The translations under genes were made by a program, and so were the position numbers. The notes under the pieces are model-generated. The model made no database searches, had not been told where the DNA came from, and was given only the letters and a program-made list of their open reading frames with translations. Below are positions 1 through 10,621 of a DNA stretch of 64,000 nucleotides, in pieces (the first letter of the stretch is position 1; each line of letters opens with the position of its first letter). The stretch comes from Portulaca oleracea (lineage: Eukaryota; Streptophyta; Magnoliopsida; Caryophyllales; Portulacaceae). The stretch spans positions 23,039,179-23,103,178 of the forward strand of contig CM055893.1 of NCBI GenBank assembly GCA_029582165.1. The letters are read 5' to 3'.

Positions 1-30
1 TTTAATGTTCCTACTGAGACACCCTTTTTT

Positions 31-543
31 ATGCCATCTTGTGTTGAAGTCAATTCAGTGACCACGGTTGTTCATGAGCATAAAGAAGAAGTTTATATTC
101 TTGAAGTGGAACCCGACAATGGGCATGAAAACGATCATTCCAAGGCCTTATGTTCCAAACCCGAGGTTATTGAAGATACATCTCGTGATGATTCTCTCAA
201 GATTGTTCCATTAAGGAGGGAGATCTCATTGGATGAAGTTTATATTGAGGACATAGAGATTGACATGATTGTTCCCATGTGTCTGAAACTTGGAGAACCA
301 CTTGAAGAAGAACCTGAGTTACTTCTTCATCTCCATCACCAAATCAAACCACCGGAGGAGACCCTTGTTCTATTTGCGGAGGTGATGAGGAGGTGTTGGA
401 AAAGGAGGAGAAAGCGACATTGGAAGAAATCGAAGACATCATCACCTCTTCCCCGCTCATGGTCAACCAAACGACCGGAGGGACGACTCAACTTGAGGTT
501 GTCCAAAAATGGTAGGAGTTGGAGAGGAAGGAAGAAGAAGTGA
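31..543 (+). pseudogene. C-terminal tail of Athila gag-protease polyprotein
   Basis: An ORF of 170 codons entered mid-gene; its ATG is probably not the real start. It aligns by eye with the C-terminal end of the much longer gag-protease ORF at 40358-42907: both contain a Y-x-L-[ED]-VEPD motif followed about 35 residues later by LKI[VI]P and [KR]EISL. The last 50 residues are Lys/Arg/Trp rich and have no counterpart, which suggests a frameshift out of the ancestral frame. No capsid, zinc knuckle or protease motif lies in the visible part. The product would be a piece of a virus-like-particle polyprotein, not a functional enzyme. Confidence 0.6.
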
Positions 544-1654
544 TCATGGTGGAAGAAGTTGAATATGTACTTCTCAGCTCGGGACCTTAAACAAGCGCTT
601 TATGGGAGGCAACCCATACTTTTATTTCTTTCTTTTGAGTTATTTTCTTTTCTTAGTTGGTTTCTTTTTCATGTTTCTAGTCTTGCATACGGATCTTACG
701 AGCTTTGATTGTTTTTGTTTGATTATCCTAACCCTTTGCTCGATTTTCACGGATCGCGGATTGAGTAATCAATTGTTTTGGAGAACTCGAGGTAATATCT
801 CTCCGCTCTTCTCTTTTTGAGTTGAATATCCTATGATCCTTTTGCATGCTTGACTTTTGTTTTGGTGGCGAACCCCTAATATGTGCTTGTTGGGTTTATC
901 TTGTTGTTGGAGCCGTGTGGGCTTGGGTTGCCACCACTTGCTTGCTAGTTGTTTTTGTTTGTTTGTTCTTTTCGGTTCCTACCCTTTTCTTGTTGCACCT
1001 TCCCACAATGAGGACATTGTGGCGTTTTATGTGTGGGGGGATGAGAGATATTTGATTCAACGGTAGATCACCTAGTTCTTGGTTTTTGCCTAAAATTTGA
1101 AAAAAAAAAAAATTTGTGTGAAAAAGGAGAAAAAAAAGGAGTGAAAGCCTTAAAAGTTTTCTTTCGTTTATCGTTTTCGCTTTGTTTTGCTTTGTTTCTT
1201 GGATCTTGTTGTCGAAATTGAGAAGCCGTTCTTAATCTTCCTTAAAAGTAACCGGTCTGAGCATCTTCGACCCTGTCCCGGGTTCTAGTTAAGACTTACC
1301 TTATTTAGACTCCCTTCTTTGAGTGTCTAGCGAGACCCCCGATTCCTTTCACGTTCCGATTGAAACCGGGAGATTCTAGGGGTTTTTGTCCAAGCTTGTT
1401 CCTTTTTCCTGTTTAGTAAAAGCGAAAGCAAAGTCAAAAAGAAAGAAAAAGAAAGGAAAGCTACAATAACCTCGTTAAGTAGAGCGTGTCGCTGAATGAC
1501 ATTAACCACCTATACTTAGCCAACCTACACGGGCCCGGTATCAGTGGTACGGCACGGATACCCCTTAACCCTCCTCCTATATCGCTTTACGACGGAGAGG
1601 CGAATGGAAAAGACCGTGTTGGGAGGGTATACCCCTTTTATGGGCCGTCCAATT
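544..1654 (+). other. Athila 3' noncoding block
   Basis: No credible coding sequence; short ORFs here are chance. The block is T-rich and conserved in order with the later Athila copies. It holds the GGGAGGCAACCC motif at about 605, the hairpin and G-tract at 1003-1040, an A-tract at 1100, and a conserved segment at 1490-1650 that in other copies leads towards the polypurine tract. In this copy the final part, including the polypurine tract, is deleted. Confidence 0.6.
1003..1040 (+). other. Conserved hairpin followed by G-tract (internal PPT-like)
   Basis: CCACAATG - AGGA - CATTGTGG forms an 8-bp perfect stem with a 4-nt loop. It is followed within about 10 nt by GTGTGGGGGG. The same hairpin and G-tract occur at 5428-5481, 39499-39536 (- strand) and 57503-57546 (- strand). 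The tract resembles the 3' polypurine tract of the same elements, so a role as a second plus-strand primer is possible; that is inference. Confidence 0.6.
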
Positions 1655-1872
1655 ACCAATTTTGTGTCTAAATACCGCCTAAATCCTTAGGCTTTTGACT
1701 TGTTTCGTAGTTTAATTTAATAACTTTTAATGCGTTTTTGGTAATTTTGTAGATTTCGAAGTTTTTACTCAAAACGACGTTAAAAGAGCCATTTTTGCAC
1801 CTAATTTGGGAATCCCGAGATTCCCCGAGTCTTGGTCGAGTCGAAGGCAAAGGAAAAGTGGAGGCCAAGCTG

Positions 1873-2200
1873 GACGTGGCCACGGTCATGATGACCACAG
1901 CCACGGTGTAGTCAAGTCAAGAGCAGAAGAAGTTGAAGCCGAGCTAGACCGTGGCCACGGTCATGATGACCCCAGCCACGGTGGGTTCAAGACTTGTCCA
2001 AGGAAAGAAGAGGCTAGGCCGAGCAAGACCGTGGCCACGGTCTTGGGAGACTATAGCCGCGATGGTGCGAAGAGAAGCGAAATCTGCAGTTCGCTACGCA
2101 AGACCATAGCCACGGTCTCATAGACCGTACCCACTGTCTCCTAGACCGTAGCCATGGTCCCATAAACTGTACCCACGGTCTCCTAGACGGTACCCACAGT
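1873..2200 (+). repeat. Array of GACCGT..ACGGTC palindromes in LTR U3
   Basis: About nine degenerate copies of a short palindrome with arms GACCGT and ACGGTC, for example AGACCGTGGCCACGGTCT at 2026-2043. They are spaced 20-90 bp apart just upstream of the TATA box. Related arrays lie in the other Athila LTRs. Confidence 0.6.
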
Positions 2201-2263
2201 CTCATTATGTTCTGCGCTATGTTTTCGGCTGTGCGCTGCGTTTTGCCAACAAATCTCCACTTG

Positions 2264-2271
2264 TATATATA
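2264..2271 (+). promoter_or_regulatory. LTR TATA box
   Basis: TATATATA roughly 600 bp into the LTR, after the palindrome array. The equivalent site in other Athila LTRs is at 7424, 37656 and 44048 (both - strand), 55745 (- strand) and 63420 (- strand), which supports its use as the U3 promoter. Confidence 0.5.
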
Positions 2272-3244
2272 CTCCTTGTGGACGATTTGTAAGGGGGCAT
2301 CTAGGGAGAGACTTAGACATTTTCCAACCTTATAATTAGTGGATTTTAGAGAGAGATTAGTGAGAGATTAATCTAGGGTTTTGGAGATTTGTGTTTATTA
2401 TTTAAGATTTGGGTATTCAAACAATTGAGAGATTGTTGAATCATCTTTTTATTGCTTTCCTTTGTTCATCTACAGCTTTTTGATAAGTATTCTCTTCCCT
2501 TAACTCTTTTATTAATTACTTTGCTTGTTCTTGATTTGTTTACTTGCTATTTGATTGTTCTTGCTTGTTTATGGTTGTTTGATGCTAGAAATCATGTTTA
2601 GGTTTGGTTCGGATGTTGTTAGCTTAGTTTTTTTTATCATGATTAGTGGCTAGAAACCCTATGGGTTAGGGGGTAGTTAAGGGTGTAAATGGGTGATTAG
2701 GTTTGGATTAGCAATATTAGTGAGTAATTAGTTAGGAAATCAATTTCCCACTCCTATCCTTCCCTCATGTAGGATGTGTTTGGGTTCGAAAGCTCCCGAA
2801 TACATCCAACACTTGTGTTGGAAGGTGGGAATTGGGATAGTTAGTATTCTATCGACGAAAGCGAATAGAAGCTAACTAGGAAATTCCGTTTCATTAACCT
2901 TCCGGGTATGTCGATGGACTTTGGGGAAGTTAATCCGGACTATCGTCGGAAGAGGAAGCTCGATGGGTATCTTATAACGGAATTGCCACTTGATTCTCCT
3001 CCTTGTTATTCCCTTGTTGCAAAACCCATTTCCTCATCCCCGTTTGCATCCCGAAAAGCCTCCGAAACCCATTTTCCATTCCTTTACCGACCTTAGTTTT
3101 ATTTGTTGCTTCATGACCACCCCTTTCAAACCGCTATCCTTACCTTAGCAATCTTGACCCGACCATTGACCTAGTTTCTATGACCAAGGCCGCCAGCTCC
3201 CTGAGAAAGAACGACAAAACCGAGGTCCACAAAACCACGCTACA

Positions 3245-3993
3245 CTTTTCTATGGTGAGTGTGTCAAATTCGACGAGCAAGAAGCGATGAAGGCTCTCAC
3301 TTGTGGCGGAGACGATATCCCAAGTCTCGGACTCGTAAATTGGAGGTCCATAGCCCGAGCAATTTAAAAGCCCGAGATTTTTGCAACTTGAGTGCTCGCC
3401 TCTTCCACCGGATCATCTCGAGTTCCATCTTCAGCCGCGACACTGGATGGTCAAACATTCGCAAAGACGATCTCTTTGTCATCTACAACGCAATCAACGG
3501 CCGCGGTATCAATACCGGCTCTTGCATTCTTCACTGTCTTCGGGAAATCAGTCTTGAAACCCGTAATATGACCATTGGCCTGGGACACATCATTTATCAC
3601 TTTCTCAAGAAGCAGGGCTTCAAGTCCTACCTTGCCAAATGGACTCCATGGTATTTCCCTGACCCTATTGACGGTGTTCGACTGAGGAAGATGGAATTCC
3701 TGGATAAGCACAAGATTCCAACACTCTATCGCCACGGGTATGACTCCAACAGTGTCGCCATCCATTTGAGTCATGATTATGCTGAAGAGTGGTTAGATGT
3801 CACCGACCGGCGCACTAGGTCATGTGGACAAAAGCATGGGGGCCGTTATGTAGTGGGTGATCCTTTTGAGCCTATGGAGGAGATTGAAGAGGAAGCCGAG
3901 GAAGATGAGGAAGAAGAAGAACACGAGCAAGAAGATGCGGGACCAAGCCAAGCCGGAGACATTACTTTGGAATATATTAGTGATCAACTCTGA
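3245..3993 (+). pseudogene. Athila env-like / ATHILA ORF-1-type ORF, 5'-truncated
   Basis: The reading frame (no ATG; entered from the LTR end) aligns with the - strand ORF at 58267-59510. Shared signatures are FDEQ-x-AMKALTC, DFCN, a KDDLFVIYN block, ILHCL, and MTIG-x-GHIIYHFL. The protein ends in a strongly acidic Glu/Asp tail. In Athila elements an ORF of this family of unknown function lies between integrase and the 3' noncoding block, which is where this one sits. About the first 90 residues seen in the other copy are missing because the LTR end abuts the ORF at 3244/3245, and the frame changes around 3300-3380. Not functional. Confidence 0.6.
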
Positions 3994-5028
3994 GAGCTAC
4001 ACAATGAGTTCCAAGAGTAACGAGAACTCATCCAAAACCAACAAAGCTTGATCGAGAATTTGCAAGAGCTTCTTAAAGTGCATCAAGAAATCCTTGTTGG
4101 CATTCAATCGTAGCTCCAACCCCATCCTCCTCCGGGAGGATCCGCTTGATGGACTATTTGTAAGCGTCCCCGCCCCCACTCGATCTTTTTCATTGTCTTT
4201 ACATTTTTTACTGCGTAAAATATAAGTGTGTGTGTGGGGGGGGGGGGGGAGGGGTGCTTCATCGGGGTGCCTCATCGGGGGGTTGGACGGGAAGGCTTTG
4301 TGGTTTTAGCGTGTTGGTGTTTCGGGTCCTTTTGGCTTGTTTTGGTGTTGCTCTCAAAGTCGGCTGGATTTGGCTTGTGGTGGTCTTTTGATTGTATTTT
4401 GGTTGTCTTTTGGTTGTAGTTGGGATGTCTTGGTTGGTTGTTGGTTATTCTTTTGGCCGGTGGTGGTTTATTTTACCTGGTGTCGGTTGTATTTTGGGCA
4501 AGGATGGTTATGATGGCAATGTAACGAATGGTTGTTCTAATGAAATGAAATGAATCAAGTCAGTTTGGTCAGTTTGAGTTGAGTTTCACCCTTATTTCCC
4601 GCCTCAATGAGTGAGATTCGGGTATAAGGCATGTCATTGGCAATGTACATTTTGTTTGTAGTTTTTCTTCTTTTTAGTTCCTTTTTGTTTAAAAGTTTAA
4701 TTAGTTAGTTTTTCTTTGATTTTGTTTTCGATCTAGCATGTGGATTTTTTCATGTATAAAGTCGTCCTTTCGCTCTAATATCATTGTGATTCAATTGAAC
4801 GAGACTTCGGATCACGGCTTGAACATTTTTGAAGAGTTCGAGGTAATATCTTTCCACCTTACTCTTTCCTATGTGCATTATCATCATGATCCGTCGCATG
4901 CTTGATTTTCTTTTGAGTGGCGAACCCCCTTGCGTGTTTGTGTTGCGATTATCTTGTTGTTGGAGCCGTGTGGGTTTGGGTCGCCACCACTTTATTTGCT
5001 AGTTGTTCTTGTTTGTTTGTTTTTGTAC
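3994..5028 (+). other. Athila 3' noncoding block, first half, with first hairpin and G-tract
   Basis: Noncoding. A short hairpin TTTTAC - TGC - GTAAAA at 4206-4220 precedes a run of G residues at about 4232-4250 (AAGTGTGTGTGTGGGG...). The - strand copy has the same arrangement at 58130-58164, with a different stem sequence. The remainder is GT-rich and ends in the segment interrupted by the foldback element at 5029. Confidence 0.5.
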
Positions 5029-5386
5029 AAAAAATTACTTAGGGGTACCCTAACTTTTGGTGAAATGTTTTTCTGGTACCCCAACTTTTAAAAACTAATT
5101 TTGGGGTACCCTAACTTTTAGAATTAGAAATAATTAGGTGAATTTTCGGCCAATTATTTGAATTCAACGGTAAGTTTTAGGCGGGAAATTGATTAAATGT
5201 TTTTGTGGATGAAAATGTCCTTTGTTTTCGTGGACAAAAATGGTTTGAATCAATCGTAGTTTTACCGAAAATTCACCCAGTAATTTCTAATCCTAAAAGT
5301 TAGGGTACCCCAAAATTAGTTTTGAAAAGTTAGGGTACCAAAAAATTGTTTCTTCAAAAGTTAGGGTACCTCTAAGTAATTTTTTG
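5029..5386. mobile_element. Foldback (MITE-like) element with long inverted arms
   Basis: About 360 bp inserted in the Athila noncoding block. The uninterrupted version of the target can be read in the copies near 39560 and 57580. The left arm begins AAAAAATTACTTAGGGGTAC and the right arm ends with its near-perfect inverse. Each arm carries three direct copies of a GGTACCCTAACTTTT motif, so the element has six in all, three per orientation. There is no coding capacity. The target duplication cannot be fixed because both flanks are T-rich. Superfamily not recognised. Confidence 0.6.
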
Positions 5387-6767
5387 GTTTTTTTGTAGGT
5401 TCTCTACCCTTTTCATATGACACCTTCCCACAATGAGGACATTGTGGCGTTTTAAGTGTGTTGGGGGGGGGGGGGGAGGGAGATATTCTGTTTTAAAGGG
5501 TAGAACACCTAGCATTTTTGTTTTTGTTTACTTAGTTTTCGCCTAATTTTTTTTTTTTTTTGTGAAAAAGGAGAAAAAAGGGAGTGAAAGCCTTAAAAGT
5601 TTTCTTTCAGTTTTTGTTTTCGTTTTGTTTTTGCTTTCTTTCTTGGATCTTGTTGTCGAAATTGAGAAGCCGTTCTTAAACTTCTTTAAAAGAAACCGGT
5701 CTGAGCGTTTTTGACCCTGTTTCGGGTGCTAGTCATGACTTACCTTCTAGATTCCCTTCATTGAGTGTCTAGTGAGACCCCCGATTCCTTTCACGTTCTG
5801 GTTGAAACTGGGAGATTCTAGGGGTTTGTGTCCGAGCTTGTTCTTCTTTCCCGTTTAGCAAAAGCAAAAGCAAAGTCAAAAAGAAAGAAAAAGAAAGCAA
5901 AAGCTACAATAACCGGATTAAGTGGGGCGTGTCGCTGAATGACATTAACCACCATACACTTAGCCAACGTACACGGGCCGGTTTTAGTGGTACGACGCTA
6001 TTACTCCTTAAGCTCCTCCCATATCGAATTCTCAACGAAGATGCGTATGGAAAAGACTGAGTTGGGAGGGTAAACCCCAGTTTTTTGGGCCGTCCAATTC
6101 CCGAAAGTAAGGCTAATACCGACATTTAAAAACAAAAAGAAAAAGGAAAAAAAAAATTCGTTGGTGAAACCAACCAAAAAGAAAAGAAAGTTTGTCCTTC
6201 TAAAAGTGTGGGGCCTCTCCTTGCATCACCTACGGCCCTCACCAAGCCAAGGGCGACCAAATGCGAGTAAGGGCAACGCTTCTCTTGTTTTGTTTCGTTG
6301 TTTTTGAGCTCGGCCATGAGTCTTTGGAGTCTTTTGGATTCGGTTAGAACCCACTTGCACAATTGCACATGGGGTTTTGCTTAGCATGAGGTGTAGGGGG
6401 TCGAAAATTTTTAAGATTGACTTTTGCTTGGGATGGGTGCTTGTGAGATGCTCATAACGGTTCCTTTTGGAGGCTTAATAACGTTTTCTTAATTATGGTT
6501 GCAAGATCTTTTGAAGCAAAGCTGTTGTTTTTCTTTTCCTCTGTTTTTCTTCGGTTTTGTTTTCACTTTCCCTCTCTTCTTTTTCTTTGGCTTTTGTGGG
6601 TACAACCGCTACAAACCCTCACGAGTCCATCTCGTCCACCCGGGCTGCCGGGGGTTTCAAAGGGCTTGGTGCATACGCTAAATGCACCCGTTTCTCTCCC
6701 ACGACAGAGGAGTTAATGTTAGTTTAGGTAGTTTTTGTCTTGTTTTGCTCGGGACGAGAAAAAGTTT
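5387..6767 (+). other. Athila 3' noncoding block, second half
   Basis: Noncoding. It contains the second hairpin at 5428-5447 (CCACAATG / CATTGTGG), followed by TTTTAAGTGTG and an uninterrupted G-run to about 5476. It then follows the other copies through the 5940-6110 segment, the 6200-6260 segment (conserved around GGCCTCTCCTTGCATCACC) and the 6600-6720 segment. The short ORFs across it are shadows of conserved noncoding DNA. Confidence 0.55.
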
Positions 6768-6785
6768 AAGTGTGGGGGAGGGGGG
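6743..6785 (+). other. Hairpin and 3' polypurine tract
   Basis: TTTTGCTC - GGGAC - GAG.AAAA forms a stem immediately before AAGTGTGGGGGAGGGGGG, which ends exactly at the start of the LTR (6786). The tract is the expected plus-strand primer. The stem is perfect in the copy at 56344-56364 and retained at 38208-38226. Confidence 0.7.
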
Positions 6786-7540
6786 TGTTTATACCCAATT
6801 TTGTGTCTAAATACCGCCTAAATCCTTACGCTTTTAACTTGTTTCGTGGTTTAATTTAATAACTTTTAATACGTTTTTGGTTATTTTGTAGATTTTGGAG
6901 TTTTTTACTCAAAACATGGTAAAAAGGGCCATTTTGCAGCTATTTTGGGAATCCCGGGACTTCCCGGGTCATGGTCGAGACAAAGGCGAAGGAAGCGGAA
7001 AGGCCGGACATTTCGAGCGGATCAAAAGATAGAATTTTGCTCAAGTTTTCCCAAGCGTAGCCCCCGTCACCCTTTTTGTAGCGGGCGCTACGCCTAGAAC
7101 ATCATTTTGGCCGAGCTGGACCGTACCCACGGTCCTGATGACCGCACCTGCGGTGGGTGCCAAGCATGAGCAGAACGTGAAATGACCGAGTGAGACCGTA
7201 CCCACGGTCTTGGGAGACCGCACCTACGACGATGCGAAGGAGAGAAGTTTCGCCTGACCTAAATCGCCAGACCGTACCCATGGTCATGACGTACCGTGCC
7301 TACGGTACAGTGAAGAAGGGAGAAATTTGCAGGAGTTACGCAGGACCGTAGCTACGGTCCTCTACAGTTACGCAATTTTTCTACGGAGTGAAGTGATGAG
7401 TTTTGAGTAACTAACTTTGCTTGTATATATTGCTTTTAGGTCTTTTAACAGGGAGAGATCATTAATATCATATCTATCCCATTTAGAACATTTTAGCTTT
7501 CAATTAGAATGATTCCTTAGTGATTAGTGAGAGTTTATAC
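6786..7540 (+). repeat. Athila 3' LTR, truncated at its right end
   Basis: Begins TGTTTATACCCAATTTTGTG directly after the polypurine tract. It includes the U3 palindromes (for example GGACCGTAGCTACGGTCC, perfect, at 7343-7360) and a TATA box at 7424-7430. It stops inside the region equivalent to about 63285 of the LTR at 62401-64000, where the plant-mobile-domain pseudogene begins. The missing half does not reappear downstream. Confidence 0.75.
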
Positions 7541-9918
7541 TGTTACAGACATTCCTCCAACGGTCTTAGACATGCTGAGTCTGCAGGCAACACGTCTGGG
7601 TCAGACGCAAGGCCTGTCCAACCTCTCCTATGCGCATTTTGAAATGACTCTTCGTGATGCAAGCTTCTAAAACTTTCCTGTCGAGCAACACCGCTTCATT
7701 TTCTTGGCGTACATCCTTTCAACCACCCTCTTCCCCGATCGTGGGGATAATATTGTCCTGTCATGGTTCAGAAATCTCTTGAACTTCGACAACGTTCGAA
7801 ACTAGAACTAGGGCAAGGCGGCCTATGCAAACTTTATTCACGGGCTTCGCCGCAGCGTGAGACTTTCACAGAACGAGGAGCCTGTCTATCTTCACGAGGC
7901 TCAAACTCGTTTTCAGTATGGTCCTTCCTTGTGGAAGGTGCTCGAGGTACATACCTGAGACTCTTCTCACTTTAATGTCGATCCTCTTTTTTTCTCATTT
8001 TGACATTATGTTTATGCAGTCACGGGCCTATGAATACATTTTGTCTCTGGATGTTCGATCAAAAAAGGGATAGGACAGTACCGGCTGCTGGACACTGGAC
8101 TATTGAGGGCAATCATAACATGAAGTTCAAGCTAGGAAGCCTCGACCTCATTCGTCGTGTACTAGATGACCTTACTTCGGTATTTCTTTATACCCAACAT
8201 CTTTCTTTTATTTTCTTCTACATTTTAATCTTGAACGCTTCTCACCTTTTGCAGGCTCAAGTGAACTGGCATCCTTAGGATGATTTAAATGTGGGAGGAC
8301 TACCAACCCCTTTGCACTTGGTAGAGCACGACACTCGCCTTCGCATCCTGGTTGAGGGGCCCTCAGGTTACGTGTGATACTTGGGAGAGAGGGCCTCGAT
8401 GCAGATCATGGGACATTATCCTGGTCTCATCCGTTTGGATCCTCCGGATCACATGTTTGAGTCGTGGCGTATTGACCCTGGTGTTTTGAGGAACATGGTC
8501 CAGGGTCAAGACTTTGATAACTTTATCAAGGTTATTCCGCAGGATCAATTTGATGAAGGGTTCGAGCGTTATCTCAGCTGCTTAGCTCTCCGAGTGGTAT
8601 GTATCTTTTGCCTTTCTCCCTTATCATGCTTTTGTTGATTTCTAACCAAGAGATCCATAGCTAGGGCCTTATGGCAAGGCCGCCGAGGTGGATGTTCCGC
8701 CAGAGGAGGAAAAGATTTGCGGTTTCTTGGATGTGGAGCATAGCAGCGAGTGTTCCGCGTTACAGGAATTCGAACGGAAACCGATAATCTTCACTTCAAG
8801 CTACTCACTTATTATCCTTCACTTTACTTGTGAATAACCTTAATTTTGCCTTCTTTCAGTTAAGGTGGCCAACCATTCGGCGCATGGTCAAGGAGTGGAG
8901 CACTATGAGGAAACACATTGATCGAGTGTTCACTGGCTCTGGTAGATATCGGCGCAATGCAGTTAGGGGCGCAGATGTGGAAGCTGACGCAGAGTCTATC
9001 CCTAGAGAACCGCCACGACATTCAAACGTGGTTCTTCCTCATTTGGAGCCCCCGCACCACTCTTTGGTAGGAGAGTATTCTTCTCGAGGCCGATCTCGTG
9101 AAGAGAACGGTGGGTCCTCACGTCGTCCCTTGGTAGTTGTACCAGAGGGTCATGATAAAGGCATTATTATTGAAGGCCGGAGTTCATCCGGATCTCGTCG
9201 TAGTAGATCTGGCAGCAGAGGTCAACGTCCTCCAAGCATGGAAGAGGACATGGCTCAGATGTCTTTGGAGGAGCCTTTTGATCATCGTATCACAGCGCCG
9301 GCTTGTTCTCGTCGTACTCCTGCTTCAGTGCGTTCTGCTCGTCGAGATCGAGAGATACTAGTGAGATATCATGATTCAGGTGCATCCGTCGGGTATCCTG
9401 GTGCCCAGGCCCTAGCGGATGATGCTACCTCGCATCCTACACCCTATAATGCTCCCTCTTTTGGTTTTGATTCTCACTCTGCCGAATGGCCTGTTCCGGC
9501 TCCTAGGATTGGTCCTTCATGGCCCATGGGGTTACAAGAGTGGTGTACGCCTCAGCATTCTTGGGTAGGAGGGTCCACTTCTTCTGGTTGGCCAGCCCCC
9601 CGTCATGTGATAGAATATGCTTGGGCATCTCCTTCTTTTGGTTGGCATGTCCCAGAGCATTCTTTGTTGGCGGCCTCGCAAGAATCTTCTAGATCTTCAC
9701 CTTCAAGGACATATCTGACCCTTCCAGGAGAGCCTTCTCCGATGCAAACACAACACACTCCTCCTCCTCTGGCATTCTCAAGCTTTAGTCTCACTCCCGG
9801 TCCTGACTATTATTCTTGGGACACTTATTTTGGCACTGCGGGTGCCTCCAACGTCGGAGCTTCAAATGTTGGTAATGATCTGATTGAGGACAACGGCGAT
9901 TCTGGCTCCCTGTGGTGA
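7541..9918 (+). pseudogene. Plant mobile domain (MAIN-like) protein gene, degenerate, five exons
   Basis: Exons read 7541-7946, 8020-8179, 8255-8596, 8661-8790 and 8860-9918, with introns bounded by GT..AG (donors at 7947, 8180, 8597; acceptors ending 8019, 8254, 8660, 8859). The fourth donor is not canonical. The encoded segment includes LAYILSTTLFPDRG and a Gly/Ala/Tyr-rich stretch that fit the helical plant mobile domain (aminotransferase-like) of MAIN and of transposon-borne proteins; these are thought to act in chromatin or silencing and have no proven enzyme activity. The last exon encodes about 350 residues rich in Ser, Pro, Arg and Trp. In-frame stops (for example just after 7660 and at 8277) and the absence of a clear start show decay. 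It has the same orientation as the next gene and abuts a truncated LTR. Confidence 0.55.
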
Positions 9919-10621
9919 TAAAATTTTTGCAATGCAATGCAAAAAGCCTTTGTACTTTTTTTTAATTTTAATTTTAATGCAAGACTCAATGTGTGCACAA
10001 CTCTTTATGTTTTATTAATGCATTACCAAATGTGATCTTCTACATGATGGGATTAATCCCTATTAATCCCGCTTCCCCAAAAAGAAAAGAAAACAAAGAA
10101 AACATAAAACTTAAGTGTCGGAGTAAACTCAGCAAAAATTTCGGAACCGAGCATCACTGGGCCAGCAACAAAACCCGAGGCATAAAAGAAACACGATTGG
10201 GCTGTTTAATCCAACAAAGGGAATGGTCCATGTGACTTCAAAGGATAGGCGGCCTTTGAACGTTGAAAATGGGCCTGGACCGCGTCAAAATCTTCGCGAC
10301 TTTTGTTGGCTAAAGGAGAGAGACCTGGGCCTAGCCCAACACGCGTGCGGACTTGGAGCAGCTAAAACCCCCGCGGGTTTTGGGAATTTTTTCTTCTCTT
10401 CTTCTTTTTTTTTTTTTTTTGCTAGCTGTTGGTGAATGGTTTAAATCATGGGATTGATGATCAACGACCATATGACTATTTTTCATGATTTTTGATCCAT
10501 TTTCAGTTTGGTTGATGGTGTATAAATACCCCCCTTTGTGTAGGTGATCCTCACTCATCATCTCTACTTGAAAGCCTTCACAAGAATTCACCAAAAGTCA
10601 TAAAAATCTTCTAAAGTTTCC
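9919..10621 (+). promoter_or_regulatory. Intergenic region with TATA box upstream of the next ORF
   Basis: AT-rich after 9919, then GC-richer with several GGGCC motifs and a palindrome-like AAAACCCCCGCGGGTTTT at about 10363-10380. A TATA box (TATAAATA, 10521-10528) lies about 95 bp before the ATG at 10622. This order (GGGCC boxes, AAAACCC/GGGTTTT palindrome, TATAAATACCCC) resembles the U3 of the Tat LTR at 12729-14281. I infer a promoter, possibly LTR-derived. There is no coding sequence. Confidence 0.4.

Larger units (their letters stand above)
1..1654 (+). mobile_element. Athila-lineage element, 3' internal part (copy A1)
   Basis: Cut off by the window start. It runs from the tail of a gag-protease polyprotein into a long noncoding block that recurs in the copies at 4600-6785, 38190-40340 and 56318-57980. 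Shared landmarks are a motif near 600 (GGGAGGCAACCC) that I recall as typical of Athila elements downstream of the coding region, a hairpin with G-tract near 1003-1040, and a block near 1490-1650. There is no pol and no env-like ORF between gag-protease and the noncoding block, so this copy, like the one at 36666-44575, is non-autonomous. It ends abruptly at 1654, where LTR sequence starts without the polypurine tract or the first LTR bases; about 0.7 kb present in the 4-6.8 kb copy is missing here. Confidence 0.75.
1655..3244 (+). repeat. Athila LTR lacking its first bases
   Basis: Matches the other Athila LTRs of the window (6786-7540, 36666-38189, 43059-44575, 54745-56317, 62401-64000) in order: ATACCGCCTAAATCC near the start, a palindrome-rich U3, a TATA box at 2264, the ACATCCAACACTTG stretch, and an end close to GGTCCACAAAACCAC...CTACA. 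The canonical opening TGTTTA is missing at the left because of the junction at 1654/1655. On the right there is no primer binding site; an env-like ORF follows directly. Both ends are therefore recombination or deletion joints. Confidence 0.75.

Noticed and set aside
3857..4051. 64-codon + strand ORF over the acidic tail
   Set aside because: It is an alternative frame of the env-like ORF's Glu/Asp-rich end.
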